Below, piece by piece: positions 24,786 to 34,483 of a stretch of DNA of 64,000 bases; within the stretch, counting starts at the first letter, position 1; the number at the start of each line of letters is the position of its first letter. Source of the DNA: Enterobacteriaceae bacterium 89 (lineage in GTDB: Bacteria; Pseudomonadota; Gammaproteobacteria; Enterobacterales; Enterobacteriaceae); NCBI GenBank assembly GCA_014156375.1, contig RQJH01000002.1, forward strand, positions 154,331 through 218,330. The letters run 5' to 3'. The position numbers and the translations under genes were made by a program. The notes under the pieces were generated by a model. The model had not been told where the DNA came from and did not search any database. It was given only the letters and a program-made list of their open reading frames with translations.

Positions 24786-27700
24786 TTACCAGCTATACCT
24801 TACACCCAACTGCCCGCCGATCCCCTGGTTGACCTGGCCCGTTTCATAGCCAAGACTGCCGATGAAGCTCCAGTTCTCACTGGTTCTGGCGCGCAGGCCG
24901 ACGGCGAAATCAACACCGTTGCCCTTCTGCTCGCTCTGGAAGCGACCGCCAGCATAGGTGACGTCGGTTTTCCCCAGCCATTCCCGGTTCACACCCACTT
25001 CGATGTAGGGTTCGTAGACTTCCCCTGACTCCGCTTTATCGTTATAGCCGAGCAATACTGCTGCACGAGTGGTAAAGCTTTCGCTGCTGCCGTAGTGAAT
25101 ATCAGTATTGATATTGGTTTTAAAGCTTTTACTGTCGGCATAGGCGTAGCCCAGTGCGACTTTCGGTTCGATTATCCATTTGCTCTTTTCATCGATGATA
25201 TCTTCATACTGTTTGCCCAGTTCGAAGGTGGCGGCAATGAAATTACGATTCGGCTTATAGTTAATCTGCTCACCGGCCGAGGTGTAGTTTTGTGCTTTCA
25301 TCCGCGACCAGAAATAGCGCAGCGTACCGTAGGAATACCAGCCATCGCTGTTATCCCAGACGCCATAAATACCCACGCTCGGGGTATTGGCCCTCGCGCT
25401 GCCATCGGGATAACCAGAGTTATGATGCTTAATGTTATCGGCATACATATAGCCTGCCATGATCCCGGCGTAGTATTTATTGTCCTCGTTCTCATGAACC
25501 TCTTTGTCGTAGCCCAGTTCAATGCCATAGAGATTCATTTTTGAGTCGATGCTGTCATCCACTTTCAGGTGTTTACCAAAGGTACGCACCCAGACTTCAT
25601 TGGGGTGAAACACCTCATACTCGCGCAGTTCGGTAATACGATGGCGGAATTCGCTCATACCAGTTTTGACAATCGACAGATGGATCGCCGGAATGTTGGT
25701 GATGGTCTTCGCCGTGGTAGTTGCCTGCTGGTCGGTTTGCAGATAATAGTTATCGTCTGCCGCCCGATGCAGATAATAATCCCAGGCACCGCTGTCCACC
25801 ACACCGCCGTATAATGAGAAGTCGACGGACTTATCGGTAGCGTTATCCAGATTCACCACCTGGATCCCATAACCGTTAATGACCTGAGTTCCCGGAGCGT
25901 AACCCGTGGCATGCACCTTCAGCACATTATCGCTGCCGGTCGCCGCGCCACCGTCGACGATGATTTTATCGGTAGTCAGACCCGGCTCATCGAAATAAGT
26001 ATTCAGCAGATAGGTTGAGCGATTGGACGCCAGGCTCCCCGCCGTCAGAGTGGTGTATCCCTGATATTTGCGCATATCGATGGTCGACTCACCGGCGTTC
26101 AGGTTAGTCATATTACTGCTGTCTTTCATCGCCCAGGTCGAGCTGTTCAGCGAAACCGTCGAGCTGATGTCCGCATTGGTATTGGTTACGATGGCGTTTT
26201 CTAAATACGAGTCTGTCGCTTCCAGCACGCTATTGTGAGCATTGAAGTAAGCCAGTTTGCTGCCATTGCCAATAGCGATGGAATTATCCAGTTTGAATTG
26301 GCTGGTCTGGGTATCGCTATCGCTCCACGCATAAAATAACGAATCGTTATTTGTTGTTAGCCGACTTCCTGCAAAGGAAATCATTCCTTCTCGCTCAATG
26401 CCGATTAAAGCATCGCTTGTGCTATCGCCAAAAACGTTCATTCCCGAAATCTTGATATCACCACCGTCTTTCGCGAGTACACCGAAGCGTCCGTTTTCTC
26501 CCACGTCGAGTGAATGAGAATGTCCGTAGATATTGATCTGAGCATTTTCAGAGACCACACCGTAGGAGCCGTTATTTATGGCCTCAATATCCATGCCGAC
26601 GATATTTAACGTCGCCGTTGAGTTGAGCTCGCCATCGTTATCAAATGCAAAGAGCCCCGCCCCTTCATTGTATCGCTTATTCGTTCCATGATTGTCATTA
26701 TCATTAGCTTTAAGTACGTGCTTACCGGTGGTGCTGCCAATATTGACTATCGCCCCGTCCACCACTTTAACACCTGCATCAGGGCTGCCGTCGATAAGTA
26801 CATTCATGTCGACAATATTCAACTGAGAGCGATTCTCGCCAACATTGCCTGCAACGTGGATACCGATACCTTCATTATTCTCAGGGTTACCAGACTGATT
26901 GCCTGAAACTGTGAGCGTTTTATCCCTGGTGCTGCTGACTGACATTGTTCCGCCATTGGAAATATCAATGCCGAATAGGCCGTTGTCCTTGATGGTGACT
27001 TCCATATTTTTGATGGATACATCAGAGGTCTTTTGGGCTGTGGAAAGCTTGCCATCGACCGCTATCCCGGCATCGAAGGTACCCGATACGGTCGATTTAT
27101 TACCGATGATGTCCAGCTTTTGCGAACCGTCGCCGCTGATACTGATAAATCCGCCATCACGAACATATAAACCGTAGTGCCCATTCTCACTCGCCTCAAC
27201 GCTCATATTCTCAATGATAATGCCAGCTTGTTTGTTCGTAGAGTTTTTGGAAGCCCCGTGAGCGAGAAGCCCAGCACCATAGGTCCAGCGTGTATCGTCG
27301 TCAAAACTGTGATTTCTGTTCTGATTAGCCGTTAGTGTATTGGTCCCTTTGGTACTTTCGATGTGAATAACACCACTATCCGCAGCAACAAGTCCTTCAA
27401 GTTCATTGTTGTTAGAGATGATATTCATATCTTTAATATTAATTTGGGCATTATTCCCTAAACTATTCGATTCTTTGGCGTGGATACCTTTCGCGCGATC
27501 TCTGTCTTCATTCCCCGTCATTCTGGTGTCATAGACTTCCAGCGTGTTATTACCACTATCGCTGCTAATATGGATAGAACTGCCATGCCATGCGGCAATT
27601 CCCTGATAAAATTGATCCCGAACTTCAATGTTCATATTTTTAATATTAATACTGGACTCAACGCCTTTTTTGGAATCTGACGTGGATAGAATTCCGTCGC

Positions 27701-28139
27701 CCTCGTTTTTGACATCATAGTTATTTTTACTCACAGAAAGTTTTTGCGCACCATCACCATTGATGTTGATCTGCCCTCCATCCATGGCTACCAATCCAAA
27801 GAGACCGTTACCCATCACTTCCATGTTCATGTTGGTGATATTGATGAGAGCACCGGATTCAGACCATATACCCGACGCCCAGCCATTACTCGTATTATTG
27901 CCATTAACACGTAAGAACGAATCGTCACCTCCCTTTCCGGCAATAGTAATATTGCTTCCAGCACCATGAGCATTAATCCCCCTTTCAGTATTACCACTGT
28001 ATTCCAACTGCTCGACATCATCGGCGTTATGTTGATTTCCTCCCGTCACATTCAAACCGATAGTCGATTCAGCCCAGGCAGTCCCTCCAACAAATGTTGA
28101 AAATAGCAAAGGGGTTATTACTCTGTTTTTATAATCCAT
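24786..28139 (-). CDS. Type V autotransporter with repetitive beta-helix passenger
   Basis: A 1117-residue surface protein. Residues 1-24 form a signal peptide ending GGTAWA. The passenger (to about residue 800) is Asn/Gly-rich and made of about seven imperfect ~70-residue repeats that begin with INIKNMNIEV-like strands and continue into GLVAxDGGxIxI strands, a pertactin/AIDA-type beta-helix. The final ~270 residues are the barrel domain (VWVRTFGKHLKVDD ... FIGSLGYETGQ) ending LGVRYSW with the usual terminal aromatic. The ATG at 28139 has GGAG nine bases upstream. It probably mediates adhesion or aggregation. It is unlike named E. coli autotransporters as far as I can tell. Confidence 0.85.
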   Translation of the reverse strand: MDYKNRVITPLLFSTFVGGTAWAESTIGLNVTGGNQHNADDVEQLEYSGNTERGINAHGAGSNITIAGKGGDDSFLRVNGNNTSNGWASGIWSESGALINITNMNMEVMGNGLFGLVAMDGGQININGDGAQKLSVSKNNYDVKNEGDGILSTSDSKKGVESSINIKNMNIEVRDQFYQGIAAWHGSSIHISSDSGNNTLEVYDTRMTGNEDRDRAKGIHAKESNSLGNNAQINIKDMNIISNNNELEGLVAADSGVIHIESTKGTNTLTANQNRNHSFDDDTRWTYGAGLLAHGASKNSTNKQAGIIIENMSVEASENGHYGLYVRDGGFISISGDGSQKLDIIGNKSTVSGTFDAGIAVDGKLSTAQKTSDVSIKNMEVTIKDNGLFGIDISNGGTMSVSSTRDKTLTVSGNQSGNPENNEGIGIHVAGNVGENRSQLNIVDMNVLIDGSPDAGVKVVDGAIVNIGSTTGKHVLKANDNDNHGTNKRYNEGAGLFAFDNDGELNSTATLNIVGMDIEAINNGSYGVVSENAQINIYGHSHSLDVGENGRFGVLAKDGGDIKISGMNVFGDSTSDALIGIEREGMISFAGSRLTTNNDSLFYAWSDSDTQTSQFKLDNSIAIGNGSKLAYFNAHNSVLEATDSYLENAIVTNTNADISSTVSLNSSTWAMKDSSNMTNLNAGESTIDMRKYQGYTTLTAGSLASNRSTYLLNTYFDEPGLTTDKIIVDGGAATGSDNVLKVHATGYAPGTQVINGYGIQVVNLDNATDKSVDFSLYGGVVDSGAWDYYLHRAADDNYYLQTDQQATTTAKTITNIPAIHLSIVKTGMSEFRHRITELREYEVFHPNEVWVRTFGKHLKVDDSIDSKMNLYGIELGYDKEVHENEDNKYYAGIMAGYMYADNIKHHNSGYPDGSARANTPSVGIYGVWDNSDGWYSYGTLRYFWSRMKAQNYTSAGEQINYKPNRNFIAATFELGKQYEDIIDEKSKWIIEPKVALGYAYADSKSFKTNINTDIHYGSSESFTTRAAVLLGYNDKAESGEVYEPYIEVGVNREWLGKTDVTYAGGRFQSEQKGNGVDFAVGLRARTSENWSFIGSLGYETGQVNQGIGGQLGVRYSW

Positions 28140-28388
28140 ATTCCGTGTCTCCATACGTAGGAAAGAGTGGATGTCATCATTTAAATGAATAACATCATCA
28201 CGGTGAATATGTAGACTATTAATTATTCAGCCGCAATATCAGAAATAATGCAGCGATATTGAAGCCTTGCAGGATTAAATATACGAGCACCGCACTATCT
28301 GAAACATGCCTGCTGCCTATCATGGCTATGATGCAACAAGATCACTGGTTAAAAACACAGTTATTTCTACTCTTAAAAGGCAAACGTC

Positions 28389-28835
28389 ATGAAAAAACTC
28401 GACTGGTTTAACAACGTTGAAAATCGCACTCACCCATGGGAAGGGATGGGGCTGACATGGCTGACCACCGCGCTGAACGTGCCGGACGTCAGCGCAGCGG
28501 TAGATTTCTACACTAACGTGATGGGAATGGTCGCTATCGCCGAGCTGCCGGATGATAACGGCGAGCTGCTGTTTGCCCGCATCCGCTATCGCGGTACCAA
28601 TTTTACCATCAACAAAGAAGGTTGGGATTCAGACCTGTTGGGCCCACAGTCTTCCGGGCAGGCAACGCCGTTTATTTTCTATCTGTACGTTGATGATGCT
28701 GCCGCGTTGACCAAAGCCATGGCCGATGGCGGGGCGAAAGTCTTACGTGAGCCGCAGGAGATGTTCTGGGGAGATTTAAAAGCCCGGGTTCAGGATCCGT
28801 TTGGCTTTATCTGGGATATTGCACAGAAGCTGTAA
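28389..28835 (+). CDS. VOC (glyoxalase/bleomycin-resistance) family protein
   Basis: A 148-residue vicinal-oxygen-chelate protein: LNVPDVSAAVDFYTNVMGM opens the fold, IFYLYVDDAAALTKAMADGGAKVLREPQEMFWGDLKARVQDPFGFIWDIAQ closes it in the usual pattern over residues ~95-147. It begins with an extra ~30 residues. It may be a small-molecule lyase, isomerase or binding protein; no substrate is indicated. It stands alone, 249 bp from the divergent autotransporter. The gap between them (28140-28388) shows no element I recognise. Confidence 0.85.
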   Translation: MKKLDWFNNVENRTHPWEGMGLTWLTTALNVPDVSAAVDFYTNVMGMVAIAELPDDNGELLFARIRYRGTNFTINKEGWDSDLLGPQSSGQATPFIFYLYVDDAAALTKAMADGGAKVLREPQEMFWGDLKARVQDPFGFIWDIAQKL

Positions 28836-28862
28836 AAGAAAATAATGGTGTCGGCAGTCAGG

Positions 28863-28900
28863 CCCCTCTCCCTAACCCTCTCCCCAAAGGGGCGAGGGGG
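28863..28900. repeat. Dispersed CCCTCTCCC palindromic repeat, single copy
   Basis: One copy of the repeat family, in the CCCCTCTCCCTAACCCTCTC ... AAAGGGGCGAGGGG form, between the convergent ends of the VOC gene and the cold-shock-domain gene. Confidence 0.7.
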
Positions 28901-28931
28901 GTCAGGTTCAGAGCCGTCAGTCAGCTTGCAA

Positions 28932-29414
28932 TCAGCGCACTTTCTTCAGCGCTTTCATCGTCTCTTCAATGTCGATTTCATCTTCAGTGAAAATATGGGT
29001 TTTGCCCTGGAAAGTGGTGACGGCCAGTTTTTTCACCGAACGCATTTCACCTGCTTTGGCTTTCTCTTTCGGGCGGATGCTGCTCATCAGCATTCCGACG
29101 GACAGCACAGCGTTTTCCTTGTCGATTTTGGTATCGACCGGCTCTTCTTCGCTGAACACCACGTAGGATTTGATCGCGGTGATTTTAAGACGCTCACCGG
29201 CGATATAGATGTATTTGCTCTCCGGCAGCACTTTGACCGCAAAAGCCGACAGGCCTTTGTTGTTGGTGGTCGGCTCGAAGGTGACCTCGGCGTCCTTCTT
29301 AATCAGGTCCGGATTGGCAACCTTAATCACATGAAAATAGCGGTTATCACCGTTTTCATCTTTGATAAAGCCAAAACCTTTGTCTTCAAACCAGGTTGTG
29401 ATTGTTCCTTGCAT
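28932..29414 (-). CDS. Cold-shock-domain protein with C-terminal extension
   Basis: A 160-residue protein. Residues 1-~65 are a cold-shock domain (MQGTITTWFEDKGFGFIKDENGDN with the aromatic RNP1-like FGFIK, then RYFHVIKV). The rest is a ~95-residue extension rich in Glu/Lys with no known motif. It may bind single-stranded nucleic acid. The ATG at 29414 is chosen because it sits eight bases after AGGCGG and gives the standard domain start; two in-frame ATGs lie upstream. It is divergent from xthA. Confidence 0.78.
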   Translation of the reverse strand: MQGTITTWFEDKGFGFIKDENGDNRYFHVIKVANPDLIKKDAEVTFEPTTNNKGLSAFAVKVLPESKYIYIAGERLKITAIKSYVVFSEEEPVDTKIDKENAVLSVGMLMSSIRPKEKAKAGEMRSVKKLAVTTFQGKTHIFTEDEIDIEETMKALKKVR

Positions 29415-29606
29415 TGCCATTTCCGCCTGTCTAATCATTCATTCATACAAATTTTGCAGCGCGCAGTGTAAAGCACTCTGCCCGTGCAGACTATGCCTTT
29501 GGCTAAGTATGGTTGATATTTTACGCCCAGGGCCGGCATGAGGAGGTATGGATCCACAATTTCTGCTAACATCCCTGCATCATTCATCTGCACAGTGACA
29601 GTGACT

Positions 29607-30413
29607 ATGAAATTTGTCTCTTTTAATATCAACGGCCTGCGCGCCCGTCCTCATCAGCTTGAAGCCATCATCGAAAAACACCAGCCCGACGTTATCGGCC
29701 TGCAGGAAACCAAAGTCCACGACGATATGTTCCCGCTGGAAGAGGTGGCGAAGCTCGGTTACAACGTGTTTTACCACGGCCAGAAGGGCCACTACGGCGT
29801 GGCGCTGTTAACCAAAGAGACGCCGATTGCCGTCCGTCGCGGCTTCCCGGGCGATGACGAAGAGGCCCAGCGCCGCATTATTATGGCAGAGCTCCCTTCC
29901 CCGTTTGGTAACGTCACGGTGATCAACGGCTACTTCCCGCAGGGAGAAAGCCGCGACCACCCAACCAAATTCCCGGCAAAAGAGAAGTTCTATCAGGATT
30001 TACAGGACTATCTGACCAGCGAGCTGAAAAAAGAGGATCCGGTTCTGATCATGGGCGACATGAACATCAGCGCGACAGATCTGGATATCGGTATCGGGGA
30101 AGACAGCCGCAAACGCTGGCTGCGTACCGGCAAATGCTCTTTCCTGCCGGAAGAGCGCGAGTGGATGGATCGCCTGATGGGCTGGGGTCTGGTGGATACC
30201 TTCCGTCATGCCAACCCGGAAACGCAGGATCGCTTCTCGTGGTTTGACTACCGCTCCAAAGGTTTTGATGACAACCGTGGCCTGCGCATAGATCTGCTGC
30301 TGGCAAGCCAGGGGCTGGCACCGCACTGCGTGGATACCGGGATCGATTACGACATCCGCAGCATGGAAAAACCTTCCGATCACGCGCCAATCTGGGCGAC
30401 CTTCAAGGGCTGA
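29607..30413 (+). CDS. xthA: Exonuclease III
   Basis: A 268-residue Mg-dependent AP endonuclease/3'-5' exonuclease, the length of E. coli XthA. The metal-site glutamate E34 ([10 protein letters not shown]), [26 protein letters not shown] and the terminal SDHAPIWA motif are intact. It repairs abasic sites and blocked 3' ends and is linked to sigmaS in E. coli. The start ATG at 29607 gives the conserved [18 protein letters not shown]. Confidence 0.97.
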   Translation: MKFVSFNINGLRARPHQLEAIIEKHQPDVIGLQETKVHDDMFPLEEVAKLGYNVFYHGQKGHYGVALLTKETPIAVRRGFPGDDEEAQRRIIMAELPSPFGNVTVINGYFPQGESRDHPTKFPAKEKFYQDLQDYLTSELKKEDPVLIMGDMNISATDLDIGIGEDSRKRWLRTGKCSFLPEEREWMDRLMGWGLVDTFRHANPETQDRFSWFDYRSKGFDDNRGLRIDLLLASQGLAPHCVDTGIDYDIRSMEKPSDHAPIWATFKG

Positions 30414-30434
30414 AACGTCCGCTAAGACAAGACC

Positions 30435-31109
30435 GTGAACACACATAAACTGATGCTGCTGGCGATGCTGGCAGCTTTATCGATCGCCGGTTTCCTGCTG
30501 GTTCCGCGCGATCTGCTGTCGCTTGAAGCTCTCAAACAGTCGCACGGAGCCGTGGTGGACTGGTACAGCCAGAATCCATTCACTGCCGTGTTGCTCTATT
30601 TTCTGCTGTATGTGCTGATGACTGCGCTGTCCGTTCCGGGCGCGACGCTAATCACTCTGCTCGGCGGCGCAGTGATGCCATTCTGGCAGGCTGTCGTTGT
30701 GGTGTCCTTTGCTTCCACCACTGGTGCACTGCTGGCGATGCTCTCCAGCCGCTATTTGCTCGCCGACTGGGTCAGCCAGCGCTTTCCTCAACAGATGGCA
30801 AAGGTCAATGAGGGGATCGCGCGCGAAGGCGCATTTTATCTGTTTGCCCTGCGGCTGATGCCGCTGTTTCCTTTTTTCCTCGTAAACCTGCTGGCCGGGC
30901 TGACGCGTCTCGGCATTGCTCGCTACTGGTGGGTCAGCCAGTTGGGAATGTTGCCCGCAACGCTGATTTATCTCAATGCAGGCCGGGCGCTCGGTCAACT
31001 ACACTCGCTCACCGATATTCTTTCTGTGGGCATGCTGCTGGCATTTGCCCTGGTTGGCCTGCTGCCGCTGGTTTCACGGAGGCTGGTCAGCCACTTTCTT
31101 CACCGTTAA
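30435..31109 (+). CDS. TVP38/TMEM64 (DedA-like) membrane protein
   Basis: A 224-residue inner-membrane protein with five or six hydrophobic segments and the SNARE-associated family core (LSVPGATLITLLGGAVMPF, then FALRLMPLFPFFLVNLLAGLT). The family is thought to act in lipid scrambling or membrane homeostasis. It starts with GTG 21 bp after xthA, where E. coli has ydjX, ydjY and ydjZ; only one gene of this type is present and I cannot say which of ydjX or ydjZ it corresponds to. Confidence 0.85.
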   Translation: MNTHKLMLLAMLAALSIAGFLLVPRDLLSLEALKQSHGAVVDWYSQNPFTAVLLYFLLYVLMTALSVPGATLITLLGGAVMPFWQAVVVVSFASTTGALLAMLSSRYLLADWVSQRFPQQMAKVNEGIAREGAFYLFALRLMPLFPFFLVNLLAGLTRLGIARYWWVSQLGMLPATLIYLNAGRALGQLHSLTDILSVGMLLAFALVGLLPLVSRRLVSHFLHR

Positions 31110-31119
31110 AGGAGTACGT

Positions 31120-32280
31120 ATGCGCCGTGTGCGTTATGGCATCTTTCTGGCAGGACTTCTGGCAAGCACCTCGCTGCTCGCCGAAACCCCATGGCAACAA
31201 ACCGAAGCGCAGGCACGCGGGCAGACCGTGTGGTTCAACGCCTGGGGCGGCGACCAGGCCGTTAATCGCTATCTCGACTGGGTCAGCGGTGAAGTCAAAA
31301 CTGAATACGGCATCAATCTGAAAATCGTTCATATCGCCGATGCCGCCGACGCCGTGAAGCGTATTCAGACCGAAGCCAAAGCGGGACGCACTCGCAACGG
31401 CTCAATCGATTTACTGTGGGTCAACGGTGAAAACTTCCGCACGCTGAAGCAGGCTGATTTGCTGAAAACCGGCTGGGCTGAACAGCTGCCAAACTGGCGC
31501 TATGTCGATGAGCAAAAACCGGTGCGGGAAGATTTCTCCGTGCCGACAGACGGTGCAGAATCGCCGTGGGGCAGCGCGCAGCTGACTTTTATCGCCCGCA
31601 AGGAACAAACGCCACAGCCGCCGCTTTCTCCGCAGGCATTGCTTGAGTTCAGCGCCGCTCATCCGGGCACGGTAACCTACCCTCGCCCGCCGGATTTCAC
31701 CGCCACCGCTTTTTTAGAACAGCTTCTGATCAACCTGACCCCGCAGCCAGATGCGCTGAAACTGCCGCCTGATGAGAAAACATTCGCCGCCGTCACCGCG
31801 CCGCTGTGGGCGTATCTCGACAAGCTGCATCCAAACTTATGGCGAAAAGGCACAGACTTCCCGGCTTCTCCTGCGAAAATGGACACCATGCTGGCAAACG
31901 GCACGCTGCGCCTGTCGTTAACGTTCAACCCGATGCACGCAGCACAAAAAGTGGCGAGCGGCGAACTGCCGAAAGACAGCTTCAGCTTTGGCTTCAGCAA
32001 TGGGATGCTGGGCAACGTGCACTTTGTCACTATCCCCGCCAATGCCCGTTCACCTCAGGCCGCTCAGGTGGTGGCTAATTTCCTGCTTTCGCCGCAGGCT
32101 CAACAGCGTAAAGCCGATCCGGCTGTCTGGGGCGACCCGACCGTGCTGGAGATGAAAAAACTTCCCGCGCCGTGGCCTGCGGTTCACACCGAACAAACGC
32201 CACCTGTGCTGGCTGAACCGAACTCTGCCTGGGTTAACGCGCTGGAGCAGGAATGGCTGCGCCGCTACGGTACGCATTAA
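31120..32280 (+). CDS. ynjB: ABC transporter periplasmic binding protein YnjB
   Basis: A 386-residue extracellular solute-binding protein with a signal peptide (residues 1-21, LLASTSLLA). Motifs such as WFNAWGGDQAVNRYLDWV and NGSIDLLWVNGENFRTL place it in the YnjB group, distant relatives of thiamine- and iron-binding proteins. The ATG at 31120 follows AAAGGAG. It overlaps ynjC by 28 bases, so both are co-translated. The ligand is unknown. Confidence 0.92.
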   Translation: MRRVRYGIFLAGLLASTSLLAETPWQQTEAQARGQTVWFNAWGGDQAVNRYLDWVSGEVKTEYGINLKIVHIADAADAVKRIQTEAKAGRTRNGSIDLLWVNGENFRTLKQADLLKTGWAEQLPNWRYVDEQKPVREDFSVPTDGAESPWGSAQLTFIARKEQTPQPPLSPQALLEFSAAHPGTVTYPRPPDFTATAFLEQLLINLTPQPDALKLPPDEKTFAAVTAPLWAYLDKLHPNLWRKGTDFPASPAKMDTMLANGTLRLSLTFNPMHAAQKVASGELPKDSFSFGFSNGMLGNVHFVTIPANARSPQAAQVVANFLLSPQAQQRKADPAVWGDPTVLEMKKLPAPWPAVHTEQTPPVLAEPNSAWVNALEQEWLRRYGTH

Positions 32281-33788
32281 CGGCTCTGCTGTGGGCGGCG
32301 ATGGGGGTGATTTATCTGCCTTTGCTGCCTGCCGCAATGCAACTTTTACCACCTGTTTTCGCCTGGGCGAACTGGCAGGCCCTACTGGCTGACACCCAGC
32401 TTCCGCAGGCGCTGCTTGCCACGCTGGTATCCACGCTGATTGCCGTCGGCGGTGCTCTCATCATCGTACTTTGCGTGATCGCCGCGATCTGGCCCTCTGA
32501 CCGCTGGCAGCGCCTGGTTAGTCGTCTGCCGCTGATGCTCGCCATTCCGCACGTGGCCTTTGCCAGCGCAGCTTTGCTGCTGTTTGCTGATGACGGCTGG
32601 CTGTTTCGGTTTTTCCCCGCGCTGGTTCCCCCTGTCGATCGCTACGGTATTGGCCTTGGCCTAACGCTTGCGGTCAAAGAAAGCGTGTTCCTGCTGTGGG
32701 CAAGCTATGCGCTTCTGGCTAATCAAGGGCTCGCCCGTCAGCATCTGATGCTGAGAACACAGGGCTACGGCCGCTGGCAGTGTCTGGCGTGGCTGGTGCT
32801 GCCGCAGCTCATTCCGCAGCTGCGTATCGTGCTGCTTGCCACCACCGCCTGGACACTTTCGGTGGTGGATGTGGCGCTGATCCTCGGGCCTGGCAATCCC
32901 CCGACGCTGGCCGTGCTGGCGTGGACGTGGCTTTCACAAGGCGATGTGCTGCAACAGGATCAGGGGCTACTGGCCTGCGTTCTGCTGCTGTTTATTCTCG
33001 GTCTGATGATGGTTATCTCGGCGCTTTTATGGGCGCTGTTCCGTCGTCGAATCCCTGACTTTCAGGGCGTGCGTCAAGCCAGGCCGATGGCGCTACCTGG
33101 CAAGATCCTGGCCCAATTCCTTCCCGGTTCAGCCTTGTTGTGCGTGGGTACTCTGGCTCTGATGGCGAAAATCGAGTTGGCCTCTGGAGACACCCTGAAC
33201 AACAGCCTGTGGCTGGCGCTGTTTTCTTCCGGTATCGCCGCTGTACTTTGTCTGCTGTGGCTGGAATACGGGCCGAAACGCTATACCCAGTGGATCTGGC
33301 TGCCGCTGGTGTTACCTGCCCTGCCGCTGGTTGCCGGGCAGTATCAGCTGGCGCTGCATCTGTGGCTGGACGGCGAGTGGTCTGCGGTCCTGTGGGGGCA
33401 TTTGCTGTGGGTGGTGCCGTGGGTGCTGTTTATCCTTCAACCCGCCTGGCAACAGCTTGATCCGCGTCTGCTGCTGGTGGCGAGAACGCTGGGCTGGGGG
33501 CGCTGGCGCTGCTTCTGGCAGGTGAAATGTCCACTGCTGATGCGCCCGATCCTGAGCGCGCTGGCGGTAGGTTTTTCGGTCAGCATTGCGCAATATCTGC
33601 CTACCGTATGGCTTGGCGCGGGCCGCATCAGCACCCTGACCACCGAAGCCGTAGCGCTGAGCAGCGGCGGCAGTAATACGTTACTCGCCACTCAGGCGCT
33701 GTGGCAGCTGCTTTTACCCGCACTCTTTTTCCTCGCCATCGCGCTTCTTCTGCGGCTGGCAGGCTACTACCGACAAGGACTCCGCTGA
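32253..33788 (+). CDS. ynjC: ABC transporter permease YnjC
   Basis: A 511-residue membrane protein with about 12 membrane spans in two halves, a fused tandem permease like FbpB or ThiP. The first half carries an EAA-type loop around LMLRTQGYGRWQCLAWLVLPQL and the second around ARTLGWGRWRCFWQVKCP. The length equals that of E. coli YnjC. Its stop overlaps the ynjD start (ATGA). Confidence 0.93.
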   Translation: MAAPLRYALTALLWAAMGVIYLPLLPAAMQLLPPVFAWANWQALLADTQLPQALLATLVSTLIAVGGALIIVLCVIAAIWPSDRWQRLVSRLPLMLAIPHVAFASAALLLFADDGWLFRFFPALVPPVDRYGIGLGLTLAVKESVFLLWASYALLANQGLARQHLMLRTQGYGRWQCLAWLVLPQLIPQLRIVLLATTAWTLSVVDVALILGPGNPPTLAVLAWTWLSQGDVLQQDQGLLACVLLLFILGLMMVISALLWALFRRRIPDFQGVRQARPMALPGKILAQFLPGSALLCVGTLALMAKIELASGDTLNNSLWLALFSSGIAAVLCLLWLEYGPKRYTQWIWLPLVLPALPLVAGQYQLALHLWLDGEWSAVLWGHLLWVVPWVLFILQPAWQQLDPRLLLVARTLGWGRWRCFWQVKCPLLMRPILSALAVGFSVSIAQYLPTVWLGAGRISTLTTEAVALSSGGSNTLLATQALWQLLLPALFFLAIALLLRLAGYYRQGLR

Positions 33789-34408
33789 TGCTCACCGTCA
33801 CCCGTCTCACGCTTAAACCGCTGCTGAAAGACGTCAGTTTCAGCGTTGAAAACGGCGAAATTCTGACCCTGATGGGCGAATCGGGTAGCGGTAAATCCAC
33901 GCTGTTCGCCTGGATGGTGGGTGCGCTGCCCGCGGCGTTTGAGGCCAGCGGAGAGCTAAAACTCAACGAAAAACGCCTCGACGACCTTCCGACGGAAAAA
34001 CGGCAGATTGGCCTGTTATTTCAGGATGCGCTGCTGTTCAGCCACTTCAGCGTCGGGCAGAACCTGCTGCTGGCGCTGCCTGCCAGCGTATCACGTGCAG
34101 AACGCCGTTCGCAGGTGGAGACAGCCCTGGATAACGCCGGACTCACCGGGTTTTATTCCCGCGATCCCGCTACACTTTCCGGTGGTCAGCGTGCCCGCGT
34201 GGCGCTGCTCCGCTCGCTAATGGCGCAGCCAAAAGCATTGCTACTGGATGAACCCTTTAGCGGGCTGGACACCACTCTGCGCGACAGTTTTCGCACTTTT
34301 GTGTTTGCTGAAATCCGGCGGCTGAACATTCCCGCCGTGCTGGTCACTCACGATGTCGCCGATATTCCCGCTGGCGGCCGCTGCCTGCAGCTCAAAAGCT
34401 GGATCTAA
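33788..34408 (+). CDS. ynjD: ABC transporter ATPase YnjD
   Basis: A 206-residue ATPase: Walker A GESGSGKST, Q-loop LLFQDALLF, signature LSGGQRARVALLRSLM, Walker B LLLDEPFSGLDT and switch histidine VLVTHD. It drives import through YnjC of whatever YnjB binds. The compact size matches E. coli YnjD (217). It is coupled to ynjC by a four-base overlap. Confidence 0.93.
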   Translation: MLTVTRLTLKPLLKDVSFSVENGEILTLMGESGSGKSTLFAWMVGALPAAFEASGELKLNEKRLDDLPTEKRQIGLLFQDALLFSHFSVGQNLLLALPASVSRAERRSQVETALDNAGLTGFYSRDPATLSGGQRARVALLRSLMAQPKALLLDEPFSGLDTTLRDSFRTFVFAEIRRLNIPAVLVTHDVADIPAGGRCLQLKSWI

Positions 34409-34483
34409 ACTGCGTCAGCGCAAGGATATTCTTAATGTTGAGGTTCAGAATGGCGCTTCAATTTCACACTGACGGGCAATTCG

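Noticed and set aside
29420-29438. Longer N-terminus for the cold-shock-domain protein
   Set aside because: The domain normally starts at MxGTI, and the AGGCGG ribosome-binding sequence is correctly spaced only for ATG 29414.
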